Assembly: GCF_008831285.2 (NCBI RefSeq)
Contig: NC_045143.1
Span: 23,626,302 to 23,690,301, forward strand
Direction: 5' to 3'
Origin: Nymphaea colorata
Lineage: Eukaryota; Streptophyta; Magnoliopsida; Nymphaeales; Nymphaeaceae
DNA length: 64,000 bases
Below the pieces are notes generated by a model. That model was not told the DNA's origin. It searched no databases and was given only the letters and a program-made list of their open reading frames with translations. A program made the position numbers and the translations under genes. Shown one piece after another: positions 54,346 through 64,000 of this stretch; within the stretch, counting starts at the first letter, position 1; each line of letters starts with the position of its first letter.

Positions 54346-54788
54346 GACATGCTTTTACAACATTGCATCATACAAAAACAAGAGGTTCCAAAACATCAGC
54401 ATAAAAAATATTTAAAGACTTACAAGGATCCTTTGGAAATACTAATATTTGATTAATATAAATTATAAAATATAAGATCCATCCTATATGAATAACTTTA
54501 TATTTATCAGTTCATATTTCCAATTCTGCACCTAAATGGTTTGCTTCGGAACCACATGTACTAGCGGAGGTTTTTTAGATATTTTATATAATATGAGCAG
54601 TATAACCTAAGACAGCAAAAAATTTGTTGAAAATGAAACTAAAATGTCTTCTTTCAACAAGTTTCCTATTTCCAAATGATAGAAGCCAAATAAAGAGGAC
54701 CTCATAATATGAAAGAAGTTTGTGGAGACAGCAAAACAATTACACCCATATTGGTGGAATAGTTGTCCAAATTGGGAAAGCACTATAC
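54346..54788 (-). other. 5' end of the 26.4-kb phototropin intron
   Basis: AT-rich intron sequence. Nothing else recognised. Confidence 0.6.
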
Positions 54789-54892
54789 CTCACAGCATCT
54801 TCCTTCAGCACTTTCATAGGCTGCTTGTCAAGCAATGCAAAAAGCTCACCTCCAGGGCAGAAGTCTGTTATTAGACAAACGTGTGTGGCAGT
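54789..54892 (-). CDS. PHOT2: phototropin (PHOT2-like), kinase hinge exon
   Basis: Encodes TATHVCLITDFCPGGELFAL then LDKQPMKVLKEDAV plus two bases of an Arg codon. THVCLITDFCPGGELFALLD is the hinge and subdomain V of phototropins. Phase 0 in (TTACACAG), phase 2 out (GTATAG), matching the 50-bp exon 26.4 kb away. Confidence 0.96.
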
Positions 54893-55315
54893 CTGTGTAA
54901 AACCAAAATAAAATAAGAGCAGAAAATTATACTTATTTTTGGCAAAATTCTCTGCTATCCATCAAGAAAGAGCTGAGCAGTCAACCAAACTCATGGAATT
55001 AGTAATGGGTACAGAGGAGAACATAGTGGTAACAAAAGCAAGAAATCATAGTACAAGCAAGCACAATAACAAACACTGCAAATGCCACTGCTCATGCTGC
55101 TAAGAAATTTGAAGGCAACCTAGAAACTGAGCACAAACCCATGCATCATAATGAACATCTTGACTTCTTTGAAACTAAGGAGAATGAGGCAGAAACCATA
55201 TGCGCAGCCAAATTGCCCATGTCTTGCTCTCCAGATGGCGCTGGAGACTTTGCTAGATGTCTATACACCATAAAGCTTAGTTTTACAATTAAACTAGAAG
55301 AATAAGCAACCTAAC
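54893..55315 (-). other. phototropin intron, 423 bp
   Basis: GT-AG intron (donor GTTAGG); nothing else recognised. Confidence 0.75.
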
Positions 55316-55396
55316 CTGAAAAGAAGTATAGAGAGTGGGAAGAAAAGGGTGATCCAACATAGAAATTATTTCTCTTTCTACGCAAGCTCGATGGAC
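55316..55396 (-). CDS. PHOT2: phototropin (PHOT2-like), alpha-C helix exon
   Basis: 27 codons: VHRACVEREIISMLDHPFLP and TLYTSFQ. The second Glu of EREII is the alpha-C glutamate that pairs with the ATP-binding lysine. Phase 0 at both ends. Confidence 0.96.
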
Positions 55397-55557
55397 CTGA
55401 TTTCCAGGAGAAAACAACAATAGCCATCAGTTGAGAAAAAAAGTTCACTGATTGCCTATGAACAGAACAAAAATTATTGGATAATTTTAAGTCTCAAACT
55501 TTGCAAAGTTCATAATAAAGGATTTGAGATAGGAAGTACAAAGCACACTCCATATAC

Positions 55558-55642
55558 CTTGTTACGATTTAACATTGTTGACTTATCCATAGCTTTCATA
55601 GCATACAGCTCACCAGTACCCTTAAGCTCCACTAGATGAACA
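55558..55642 (-). CDS. PHOT2: phototropin (PHOT2-like), ATP-binding lysine exon
   Basis: Encodes VHLVELKGTGELYAMKAMDK and STMLNRNK after completing a split Ser codon. Lys of YAMKAM is the subdomain II ATP-anchoring lysine. KGTGELYAMKAM matches PHOT2 better than PHOT1 and is the main reason for the PHOT2 call. Confidence 0.95.
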
Positions 55643-56474
55643 CTGTCACATAAAAAACTTTGATTAAATTTAAGTTATATCACGTTATGGTCTCACAATA
55701 GCAATGGCAAACTAAAATTTAGTTATTGTCGGCATCACGAGTCACAAAATTGAGAAACCTAAAAAGCTGAAATGACCAGTGTGCACAGAACCTTAAAGAA
55801 AGCTCACTAAAGCAGACATAATAGAGAACTTAAAGGGTTTACCAGCTGGTTCATGAAATGGAGAGAAAACGACAAGCAATATCATGGGAGGATTCTAATT
55901 ACAGAGTATAAAATATAAATTGTCATGTCCGTGTAGGTACCCTTAGAAATTCAGAATGTATCTATATTGGAAACAGCAAACTGGCATCATCATGGAAGAT
56001 GGGACTATGTACAGTAATTTTCTTCCAGGACTCTACCCTAGATGACATTAATGTGAAACATCTGAGACTTACCAGCATCTGTGTAGTTCTATCTATGTAT
56101 TCTTTTGGTGTTAGGGAGAAAAGAAAAGAGAGAGATAAACATTGAGATGTATGTATTACATAATATTTAGCGACCAAACAGATACCAGTGTCTTTGTGAA
56201 TTAAGCAATCTAGCAGTGCCATCACATTAGGCGAGCCATCTCTTGAATTTTGGCAAAGTAGGAACCTATCATCTTGAATGGATGAGTTACAAGAGCTACT
56301 TGTAACTCAATGTCTTAAACAGTGGGCATTAAAGTAAGAGTTGAATATATAAAGTTTTCCGAAGTCTAATCTTTCATTTTGGATCTGGATTATAGTGGTA
56401 AGTGCACTTTTTACAGCAATGGATGTATGAAATATATAAATGATCAATATAAATTACTTATACATATATATAAA

Positions 56475-56580
56475 TATACATATATGTATGCATATGTATA
56501 TGTATATGTACACAGACGCACACACATACATATATCTACACCACACACACACACATATACATATATGCACACACACACAC
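56475..56580. repeat. AT/AC dinucleotide-rich tract
   Basis: Mixed TATATG and CACACA repeats over about 100 bp. Confidence 0.85.
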
Positions 56581-56839
56581 CCTTCCCATTTTGAGACTGG
56601 TTTGTTCACCCTCTCTTTTCTCTGTCACTCTCTCACCTAACCTTTCTCGCTCTCTTCATTTTTTCTTTTTCAACAGCCATTGTCCTCACCCTAGGATCCC
56701 CTGCAAGGAAGGAGAACTGAAAAAACGGTAATAAATGGGACTTGTTTAGTCACACACATGCACACACACACACACATATATATAGGTCCCAGCTCACTCA
56801 TGAAAATCACCACACCTGCACCCTGTACCTGTGTGACGT

Positions 56840-57230
56840 AGATGAAAATACCATGATGCATTATCTTCATCCAAAATCTCATTGTCATTTGCATTATCTC
56901 CTTCATATTCAATATCTTCCATGATGTACATGGGCTCCTCAATATCAACATCCTAAGAAGCAAATCTAGCTTCAAATTAACATTTTCTTCCTCAAAGTGG
57001 AAAGATCTCCTTTAGAAGTCAAGTGTGAAGGAGCTTTGAAAACCCAAAACCAAAAATCCTGGCTCTAGTCCGCTTTTTCTTACACCTGTGTATCATGCGA
57101 TGCACACTCATGTAACTAGGGTATAAGTTTTGGATTTCTTCAAAATTTGTGGTGCGTATCACAATGTATCTTATGAACAGTATGGGATACAACAGTTGAA
57201 TAGTATCTCTGATACTACAGAGCAACAATC
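56840..57230 (-). pseudogene. possible second hAT-like remnant, inverted
   Basis: On the minus strand an AG acceptor at about 56956 is followed by DVDIEEPMYIMEDIEYEGDN and ANDNEILDEDNASW, an acidic segment like the tail seen at 53.8-53.9 kb. To its right 57085-57220 carries TGTATCATGCGATGCACA and GTATCACAATGTATCTTATG, similar to the palindromic motifs after B3. Weak evidence. Confidence 0.3.
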
Positions 57231-57323
57231 CTTCAAAATGCAGGTCAGGAATGGGGATGGATAAAATAAAGTTCTAAATAATTTTTTTTTTCTATTGTAA
57301 AATTAATCAAGGGAAAATCATTG

Positions 57324-57644
57324 AATGCTTGAGCTACAGAAAATTGAATATGTTGATGACTTGGGCAGGTAAGTGCTCTATCTTTCAATTAATGAGCTCA
57401 ATAAAGTTGGGACTTGAGAATACTCAAAGCTGAACTTGAAAAAAATAAGTGTATTTATGACATACACATCCTTTCTCTCTTGAAAAAAAACAAAATGAAT
57501 GCTTGTTATAGAAAATTGAACAGGTTGGTAACTTGGGCAAGTAAGTCCCCTATCTTTTAATTAATTTGCTCAATAGATATATGTCAGGACTTAAGATCAC
57601 TCCAAGTTGAACTGGAAAAAATGAAGTGTATTTGTGACACGTCA
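57324..57644. repeat. diverged tandem duplication, about 175-bp period
   Basis: 57324-57464 and 57498-57644 align by eye: AATGCTTG, AGAAAATTGAA, ACTTGGGCA(G/A)GTAAGT, CTATCTTT(C/T)AATTAAT, GCTCAATA, and AAGTGTATTT(A/G)TGACA occur in the same order. Confidence 0.75.
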
Positions 57645-58186
57645 CTATTAAAGTTCACTCTGCATAAATTATATTTGGATCCTATATCCTTGGCATATAT
57701 TTGGGAAGGAAAGTTGGTGAATCATGTAACCCCTGTGGTCACTCTGCATAACTTGTATTTTTCCTGATACTCAATTCTTCAGGTAGGCTTACTTAACCAC
57801 GGCACATGAAAAACATGATTCTTAAATAAGTGGGAACAACCAGCTGAAATGACCCTGCATGACTCTCACCTAGTCCTAATAGTGCGAGGATAAGAAATTG
57901 AAGCAGATTTATATTTCATGATATGAAAATACATTACATACAGCACTATGCAAAGATTAGAATTAATCAATCATTTACATTGAACTCTGGCATAATTAAA
58001 GTCAAACCAGAGAAAAGCATGATTGAGCAAAAACATTGTATACATTTATTTGATAAAACAATTGAGACAGACATATTTCATATACTTGTTCTCCAGAAAA
58101 AGAAAGACCATAGATATGCAAGATTAATCACCATATAACAAGTATTATTAAAATCGATCACTAATATTCATATGCAATAAATTTAC

Positions 58187-58263
58187 CTGCCAGTGTCACC
58201 ACAACCCAATGGCTTTATAGGCTTGAAATGTCTCAAATTAATCTTCTCGCCTTGTTGAGTTAT
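58187..58263 (-). CDS. PHOT2: phototropin (PHOT2-like), P-loop exon
   Basis: Encodes ITQQGEKINLRHFKPIKPLG and CGDTG plus two bases of Ser: the linker and glycine-rich loop that open the kinase domain (HFKPIKPLGSGDTGSVHLVEL in known phototropins). The loop reads G-C-G-D-T-G here, with Cys where Ser is usual. The two LOV photosensory domains and N-terminus should be encoded further right, beyond this window. Acceptor is CTTTTAG. Confidence 0.95.
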
Positions 58264-58537
58264 CTAAAAGAGCAAAAGAGACAATTTTACGAGTTTGATT
58301 GTGATGAGAAGCAGAAAATAAAGCAAAATTTAATATATGGGTAAATTCTTAATGTCTTGCAATGAGAAGTTGTTGAACTAATGCTAAGTCTTCTCATTAA
58401 CCAGTGACTAACCAGCAATCATTGACACTGGCCAACTTATGCTAATAGGACAATCAATTTTTTTTTTTTTCAGCATCATGGCCGCTTCGTTTATGCATAT
58501 AGTGTGAAACAGTCAAAGCATCTTATATTGTGAGAAG
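58264..58537 (-). other. start of phototropin intron extending past the window
   Basis: AT-rich intron sequence before copia element D. No further phototropin exon was found up to 64000, so this intron is at least 5.7 kb. Confidence 0.65.
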
Positions 58538-58688
58538 TGTTAAAGAGTATTTCTGCAATATTAGAAAGTTGAATAATAGTTCTTTAAATATTTTCTTATA
58601 TTTAGTGGACTGATTTTGTAATTGTTATGTTGTCAACCCTAATCTCTTTTAATATGAGATTAGGGTCACGTGAATAAGCAAGAAAGTG

Positions 58689-58741
<53 letters not shown>

Positions 58742-58765
58742 CCCTTCTTCCTCCAATATTCAACA
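58538..58765 (+). repeat. 5' LTR of copia D
   Basis: TGTTAAAGAG ... ATTCAACA, 228 bp. Inverted arms CCCTAATCTC (58637-58646) and GAGATTAGGG (58656-58665). A long (CT)n microsatellite (about 58692-58738) lies near the end. Confidence 0.85.
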
Positions 58766-58777
58766 TGGTATTAGAGC
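58766..58777 (+). other. primer-binding site of D (variant)
   Basis: TGGTATTAGAGC, one base off the initiator-Met consensus TGGTATCAGAGC. Confidence 0.8.
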
Positions 58778-59807
58778 TTTAGACCTAGGGCTGTGTGATC
58801 TAGGGTTTCACGCCTAGGGTTCCCTTCTCCTCTCATCTCTTCCGCCAAACTAGGGTTTCACACCTAGGGTTCTTGTTGTTTACAAAACAAGCAAGTTGAT
58901 TGGTTGGTTGGATAGGGGCTAATCACGTTTTTAACATGTGAAAACGTGATTAGCACCCTTGTGTTGCTGCTGCTGTCGTGAAGTTGCTGAAAGCTGCTGC
59001 CGTTGAAGCTTATCACGTAGCTGAAATGGTGAATCAGATTAGACCTTGCTGCAAAATCAAATCTAACTCAAGTGCAGCCGTGGAAGATGTGCAGGCCAAA
59101 GAATGTCGGATCTGCTAGGGCAGTTTGATTTGTTTAGCCGTGTGATGCCTGGTGGATTCTCACAGGCAAAGGTATGTCGTGTGGGCAGGTTCAGTCTTTT
59201 TCCTGCATCGTTGAAGTGAGACAAGTTTGAAATTGTATGGAGTAGGCAGATTTCTGTTTTCTCTCTGCATCGTTGAAGTGAGACAAGTTTTCTCTACTGT
59301 CAAACTTGTGCTTGTTTGCTACCTATTATCGACATCTGAAAGTGCTGCCTGCTATCCACGTCTGAAAACAGTCCGCCAATTTGTTTTGTGTTTCTGTTCA
59401 ACCTGATCCTTAAGTGGATCTCGTAGAGATTATTGTTGCTGTAATCAGATTTTTATGTTGACCGTGTGGGGCAGAGTCAATCTACTGCTTGTGGATATAA
59501 TTTGATGTGAGGAGCAGAATGATCCACAGATCGTGGATATGAAATCTATAAGTTGAGGTTTCATTAGTTGTGGACTGCTGCTAATCGTAAAGTTCCTGCT
59601 TGTGTTGCAGCCATCGGCTGAAATTATTTTGTTGAGTTGCTGCCTGAGTTAGTGCCTATGTTGCTGCCTGTTTTAGTGAATTTCTGAGTTGATGATTAGA
59701 GCCATAAGTGTGTTCTAGATTCTTCTATGCTGTTGTGCCTTGGTTGAAGTTAACTACTGCACCTTATACATACATATTGTGAATACAATTCTGGTTGGAA
59801 TTTTACT

Positions 59808-60958
59808 ATGGCTGATGGTAATGTGTCTGAGGGTTCCAATGACTACAAGATGGCTGGAAATTCCTTCTCATATGCCTGCACGACTGTGATAGACTCTTCC
59901 CTCTCTGTTGGTGCTCCTACCGATGACCCAGATATGATGTGGATGATAGATTCTGGCGCCTCCAGGCACTGTTGTAATCAACCACATATTTTTTCATCAT
60001 TAGTCAGGTTCTCTACACCACAGCATGTCAGACTGGCAGATGGCAAGCTATCTCCTGTATTGGGCAGCGGTGATATTTATCTCCCACATTTAGGCACTAT
60101 TACCCACGTGCTCTATGCTCCACAGTTTCCTGTTAATTTGTTATCTGTTAAGCAGCTTGCTATTGATTTAAAGTGTAGAGTCATTTTTGACCCTGGTACA
60201 TGTTCTTTTCAGGATTTACTAACTGGGAAGATGATTGGTGGCGGCCATGAACGTGAGGGTCTCTATTTCTTGTCTGTCCCAGTAAATGTTGCTGCCTCTT
60301 CATTCTCCTCAAAGCCTTCTCCTTTTCAGTGGCATCTCAGACTGGGTCATCCTTCAGTGTCAAAACTTCGTCGCATGCTTCCAGGTATTACTATATCAGA
60401 GTCCTTCTGTGATGCTTGCCAATTAGGCAAACATACACGGAGTAGCTTTCCTTCGAGTCAAGAACCATCTAGTCAAAGTCCATTTGATCTTCTTCATGTG
60501 GATGTATGGGGTCCTAGTCGGGTTCATTTTCACTCGCGTTTTCGGTATTATCTTGTTTTGGTTAATGATTTTACTCGAGTCAGTTGGGTATTCTTGTTAC
60601 GGAAAAGATCCGAAGTCATATGTATTCTTCCTAAATTTGTCAAGGAAATAAAAACTCAGTTTGGTTTCATTGTCAAAAATATTTGCACTGATATGCTCTT
60701 GAATTCAAATCTTCCATTCTACTTCAGTTTTATGCCAATCATGGAATTCGGCCTCAATATACTTGTCCACACACATCCCAACAAAATGGTGTTGCCGAAC
60801 GCAAACATCGACAACTCCTAAATGTGGCTCGTACCCTCATGTTGCATTCTCACATGCCTGCATACTTTTGGGGGGGTGCTATTCTTACTGCATGTTACCT
60901 CATTAACAGTTTACCCTCGTCAGCCATCCAAGAACGTATCCCATTCAACTTTTATATC
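59808..60958 (+). pseudogene. copia D gag-deleted protease-integrase
   Basis: Starts MADGNVSEGSNDYKMAGNSF-SYA like element C but then jumps to CTTVIDSSLSVGAPT just before the protease (MIDSGASRHCC), so about 330 gag codons including the zinc knuckle are missing. GAG-pre-integrase (WHLRLGHPSVSKLRRML, CDACQLGKHTRSS) and integrase (DVWGPSRVH) follow. A frameshift at about 60690 moves the second integrase Asp region out of frame. The QQNGVAERKHRQLL block is in the new frame, which runs into the LTR of E. Confidence 0.85.
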
Positions 60959-61245
60959 TGTAGAAACACGAACCACACAGAGAGAGAGTGGAGAATGAAC
61001 ACACAATCTACGTGGAAAACCTCAGAAAGAGGTGAAAAACCACGGGGAGGCTCTGACCTAGGGGCACACCGCAACCCTAGGAGAGAGAAAAATTATATTT
61101 CACTTAATTCAACACTAAACACAAGTGACAATATAAAGAGGGAGAGAGGAGAAGCCGCCTAGGGTACCGAGCCCGCCTCGGTACCCGCGCCCCATAGAAC
61201 CGGGTCCAGGAATGGATCCGGTTCCCACAGCAACATATTCTAACA
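60959..61245 (-). repeat. 3' LTR of copia E
   Basis: Minus strand TGTTAGAATATG ... GTTTCTACA. Contains the perfect arms GGGTACCGAG/CTCGGTACCC (61162-61186) and an adjacent near-perfect GAACCGG(A)TCC/GGA(C)CCGGTTC palindrome. Confidence 0.9.
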
Positions 61246-63911
61246 CTCCCCCTCAAGCTTGGCATACATGTCAAACATGCCAAGCTTGCTAACATTCTTT
61301 TCGAATGAAGAAGTACAAAGCCCTTTAGTTAGGACGTCTGCAACTTGATCTTCAGACTTCATATATGGCAGAATCAGCTCCTTTGAGTCAATGCGTTCCC
61401 GGATAAAATGACGGTCAATCTCCACATGTTTGGTCCTGTCATGTAGAACTGGATTATTGGCAAGATTAATCGCAGACTTGTTGTCACAGTACATCTTCAT
61501 TTTATCTCCCAGTTCCACACCAATATCAGTCAAAAGAATCTTCAGCCACAGCATCTCTGTAACCCCCATTGCAACAGCCCTGTACTCAGCCTCAGCACTA
61601 GACCTCGAACATACTTCTTGCCTCTTACTTCTCCAAACAACTAGGTTACCTCCAAGAAAGATACAATACCCTGTAGTAGACCTCCTTGTGTCAGTGCAAC
61701 CTGCCCAATCTGCATCTGAGTAGCCCTCAATAGTAAGTTTGTCCTGTCGAGTATACAACAGTCCTTTTCCTGGGTCATTCTTTAGATATCCCAACACTCT
61801 TTCTGCACTCTTCCAGTGACAATCCGTGGGAGCATGCATAAATTGACTTAGCACATTTACCGCATACGTGATATCAGGGCGAGTTAGAGTAAGATAGATA
61901 AGCTTACCTACTAGCCTCTGATATCGCCCTTTTCCTTCCTCATCCAGAATAGTGCCCGTCTTGATACTTATCTTAGTTCCCGACTCTATAGGAGTAAGAT
62001 AGGGCCTACAACCAAGTTTGCCTGTCTCCTTTAGTAAGTCAAGAGTGTACTTCCTTTGATTCATAACCAGCCCTGTCTCTGATCGAGCAATCTCTATCCC
62101 CAGAAAGTATCTCAGCTTACCCAGATCCTTGAGGTCGAATTCCTTAGCTAATCTCTCCTTCATCTTTCTGTTTTCTTCTTCGTCACTGCCAGTGACAATC
62201 ATATCATCAACGTAGACAAGGAGAAGACTCACCAGACCACCTCTCTGCTTTATGAATAGGGTATGATCTCCATTTCCTTGCTTGTACCCAGTAGACTTCA
62301 TAACGATCCTTAGTCTCTCAAACCAAGCTCTAGGCGACTGCTTCAAGCCATACAAAGCTTTCTTGAGGTGACAACATTTTCCCTCTTGAACATACCCGGG
62401 AGGCATGCTCATATAGACTTCTTCCTCCAGATGGCCGTTCAAGAACGCATTTTTAACATCAAGCTGGTCCATGCGCCACTTCCTGTGCACAGCAAGAGCA
62501 AGAATAACCCTCACGGTCTTCAACTTTGCAACAGGGGCAAAGGTCTCAAGATAGTCGATTCCATACTTCTGACTGAACCCCTTTGCAACCAAACGAGCTT
62601 TATATCGATCTACAGTGCCATCAGGTTTGTACTTCACGTTGTAAACCCACTTAGAGCCAACTAGGTGTGTCCCTTTAGGAATATCAACAACTTCCCATGT
62701 TTTGTTCTTAGCTAACGCACCCATCTCCTCTGTCATAGCATGTAACCACTTGGGATCATCCTTAGCATCATCCACCGACCTGGGAATAACAACTTTGGAT
62801 AAGGTTGTGATAAAACATTTGTAATTTGTACTGAGCTTATCATAAGAAACAAATCTCTGAATAGGGTGAGAAGTACATGACCTGGTGCCTTTGCGCACAG
62901 CAATGGGGAGCTCTTCATTCGATGGACTTGGGTCATCCGGGGAGATCACAGGATTGGGATTGGTTCTATCCTCATCACCAACATCTTCCACTGTAGCTTT
63001 CTCCTTTCTGACATAAACCTGGCCAAACAAGTGATCCCGGGCAACAATGGGCTGAGCATCCACCGTGACCCCTTCCATATGGCTGCCCTTCTCATTACTG
63101 ACCGTGACCGTGTCAATCACACTGGGACTAACCTTGTAATCCAAAAACTCCATAAACTGAATTAGCTGATTAGAGGAATACTCTTCCCCTTTGTTCCCAA
63201 GACACTCCCCCTGAAGAGGATTCACCGAAAAATACGACTCATGTTCATGAAATGTGACATCCCTCGAAACATACACTTTGGAAGTAGTGGGATCCACACA
63301 TTTATACCCCTTCTGAGTGGAAGAGTACCCCAGGAAAACTCCTTTAATAGACCGGGGATCAAGTTTTTTGAGAGTAGGGCTATGATTATGCACAAAACAA
63401 CTGCACCCAAAGACACGAGGAGTAAGAGGCCACGGATTCTGAGTGGGCCACAGGGTAGAATAAGGAGACTGACCATCCAACACCCTAGTAGGCATACGGT
63501 TAATGAGATGTGCACTAGTGAGAAGTGCATCACCCCAATACCGCTTCGGGACATGATGTTGGAACATAATGGCCCGGGTAACATTCAATAGATGACGATT
63601 TTTACGTTCAGCTATACCATTTTGAGGAGGGGTATAACTACAAGAGGTTTCATGAACAATACCCTTGCCTTTCAAGAATTCATCAAGGGATTGGGAGACA
63701 TATTCCCTTGCATTATCCGTACGGAAAGCTTGAACAGTAATATGGAATTGAGTCTCAACAAAGGCAACAAAGTTTTTCACAACTGCTGGAACCTCACTAC
63801 GTTCTCGCAACAAGTACACGAACGTACATCTAGAGTAATCATCAATAAGCGTCAAAAAATAGTGACAACCACCACACGTGGGTACTCCAGAAGGACCCCA
63901 AACATCGGAAT
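61240..63911 (-). CDS. copia E integrase-RT-RNase H (5'-truncated)
   Basis: An uninterrupted frame from the first integrase Asp (SDVWGPSGVPTCGGCHYF) to the end. Integrase RTDNAREYVS and QNGIAERKNRHLLN; RT QLDVKNAFLNG and YVDD (62203-62214); RNase H GYSDADWAGC, SSAEAEYRA, YCDNKSAINLA and VEIDRHF; final G-E-C and stop overlapping the LTR start (TGT TAG). Clearly related to family B but a separate, diverged family. Gag, protease and GAG-pre-integrase are missing from this window because H is inserted just before the first catalytic Asp. The ATG at 63961-63963 belongs to H, not to E. Confidence 0.9.
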
Positions 63912-64000
63912 TGTTAAAATAGATGTAATGGGGAACCGGGTCCATTTCTGGACCCGGTCCCATGGGGCACGGGTACCGAGGCCGGCTCGGTACCCTAGGC
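63912..64000 (+). mobile_element. copia element H, start of 5' LTR
   Basis: Begins TGTTAAAATAGATG and matches the opening of the E LTR at most positions, in the opposite orientation. It carries GGGTACCGAG/CTCGGTACCC (63971-63995) and a GGACCCGG palindrome. A related element inserted into E (adjacent bases GGAAT) and running off the window. Confidence 0.75.

Larger units (their letters stand above)
55643..58186 (-). other. phototropin intron, 2544 bp
   Basis: AT-rich. Contains (AC)/(AT) dinucleotide tracts at about 56461-56580 and 56757-56785, a possible second hAT-like remnant (about 56840-57230), and a diverged tandem duplication (57324-57644). No gene recognised. Confidence 0.65.
58538..60958 (+). 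mobile_element. copia element D, gag-deleted, interrupted
   Basis: LTR 58538-58765, primer site, long leader, then a polyprotein frame close to element C but lacking most of gag and frameshifted in integrase. Cut at 60958 by insertion of element E; the remainder lies outside the window. Confidence 0.85.
60959..63911 (-). mobile_element. copia element E, minus strand, 3' part
   Basis: Its 3' LTR (60959-61245, 287 bp) and the pol region back to integrase are present. The 5' part is separated by the insertion of element H at 63912. It is inserted in element D (adjacent bases ATATC). It is the only retroelement here in the same orientation as the phototropin gene. Confidence 0.9.

Noticed and set aside
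61240-63963. Reading the 907-aa minus ORF as starting at its ATG at 63963
   Set aside because: The first 17 or so residues come from the LTR of inserted element H; the real protein is truncated at 63911.
58264-64000. Search for phototropin LOV-domain exons
   Set aside because: No segment encoding a flavin-binding LOV motif was recognised; the region is occupied by copia elements D, E and H.

Overview
This is nuclear DNA of a flowering plant. The evidence is GT-AG introns, many Ty1/copia LTR retrotransposons primed by initiator-Met tRNA (TGGTATCAGAGCC-type primer sites), AT-rich introns, and two recognisable plant genes. I cannot name the species.

Two host genes are supported. (1) 6772-7251 (+) is an intron-free reading frame for glucosamine-6-phosphate N-acetyltransferase (GNA1), preceded by a gutted Ty3/gypsy element (about 4.69-6.05 kb). 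(2) From 58263 down to 9980 (-) lie eleven consecutive exons encoding the whole C-terminal serine/threonine kinase domain and tail of a phototropin blue-light receptor, most like PHOT2. The exons sum to 1044 bp (347 aa plus stop). Every junction I placed is GT-AG and phase-consistent, so this half of the gene looks intact although it is spread over 48.3 kb. The LOV-domain exons must lie beyond base 64000. A possible two-exon tail of an unidentified minus-strand gene lies at 8431-8768.

The phototropin introns are inflated by retrotransposons. The 10.5-kb intron 12671-23123 holds truncated copia elements (13393-16387; 16388-about 17.54 kb), a possible gypsy LTR, a complete 2.96-kb non-autonomous copia element with CATAT target duplications (18583-21542) and a 446-bp hAT-type MITE (22484-22929). 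The 26.4-kb intron 28389-54788 holds a nest. An old copia element A (31733-47631, target duplication AACCT) is split by two copies of a younger family B: B1 at 32586-37954 (GGAAG) and B2 at 41664-47103 (ATTAC). A third copy, B3 at 47836-53204 (CATAC), sits 204 bp downstream inside a decayed, palindrome-rich DNA transposon. All three B copies keep a complete 1441-codon gag-pol frame, and B1 and B3 are almost identical. LTR divergence orders the events: A oldest, then B2, then B3 and B1. The intron running off the right edge holds a gag-deleted copia element (58538-60958). A minus-strand copia element (60959-63911) is inserted in it, and a plus-strand relative (from 63912) is inserted in that one in turn.

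Structural themes recur among the elements. There are perfect or near-perfect palindromes in the LTRs, stop codons formed by the first bases of the 3' LTR, repeated loss of gag, and almost exclusively antisense orientation relative to the phototropin gene. I saw no rRNA, tRNA or CRISPR array.
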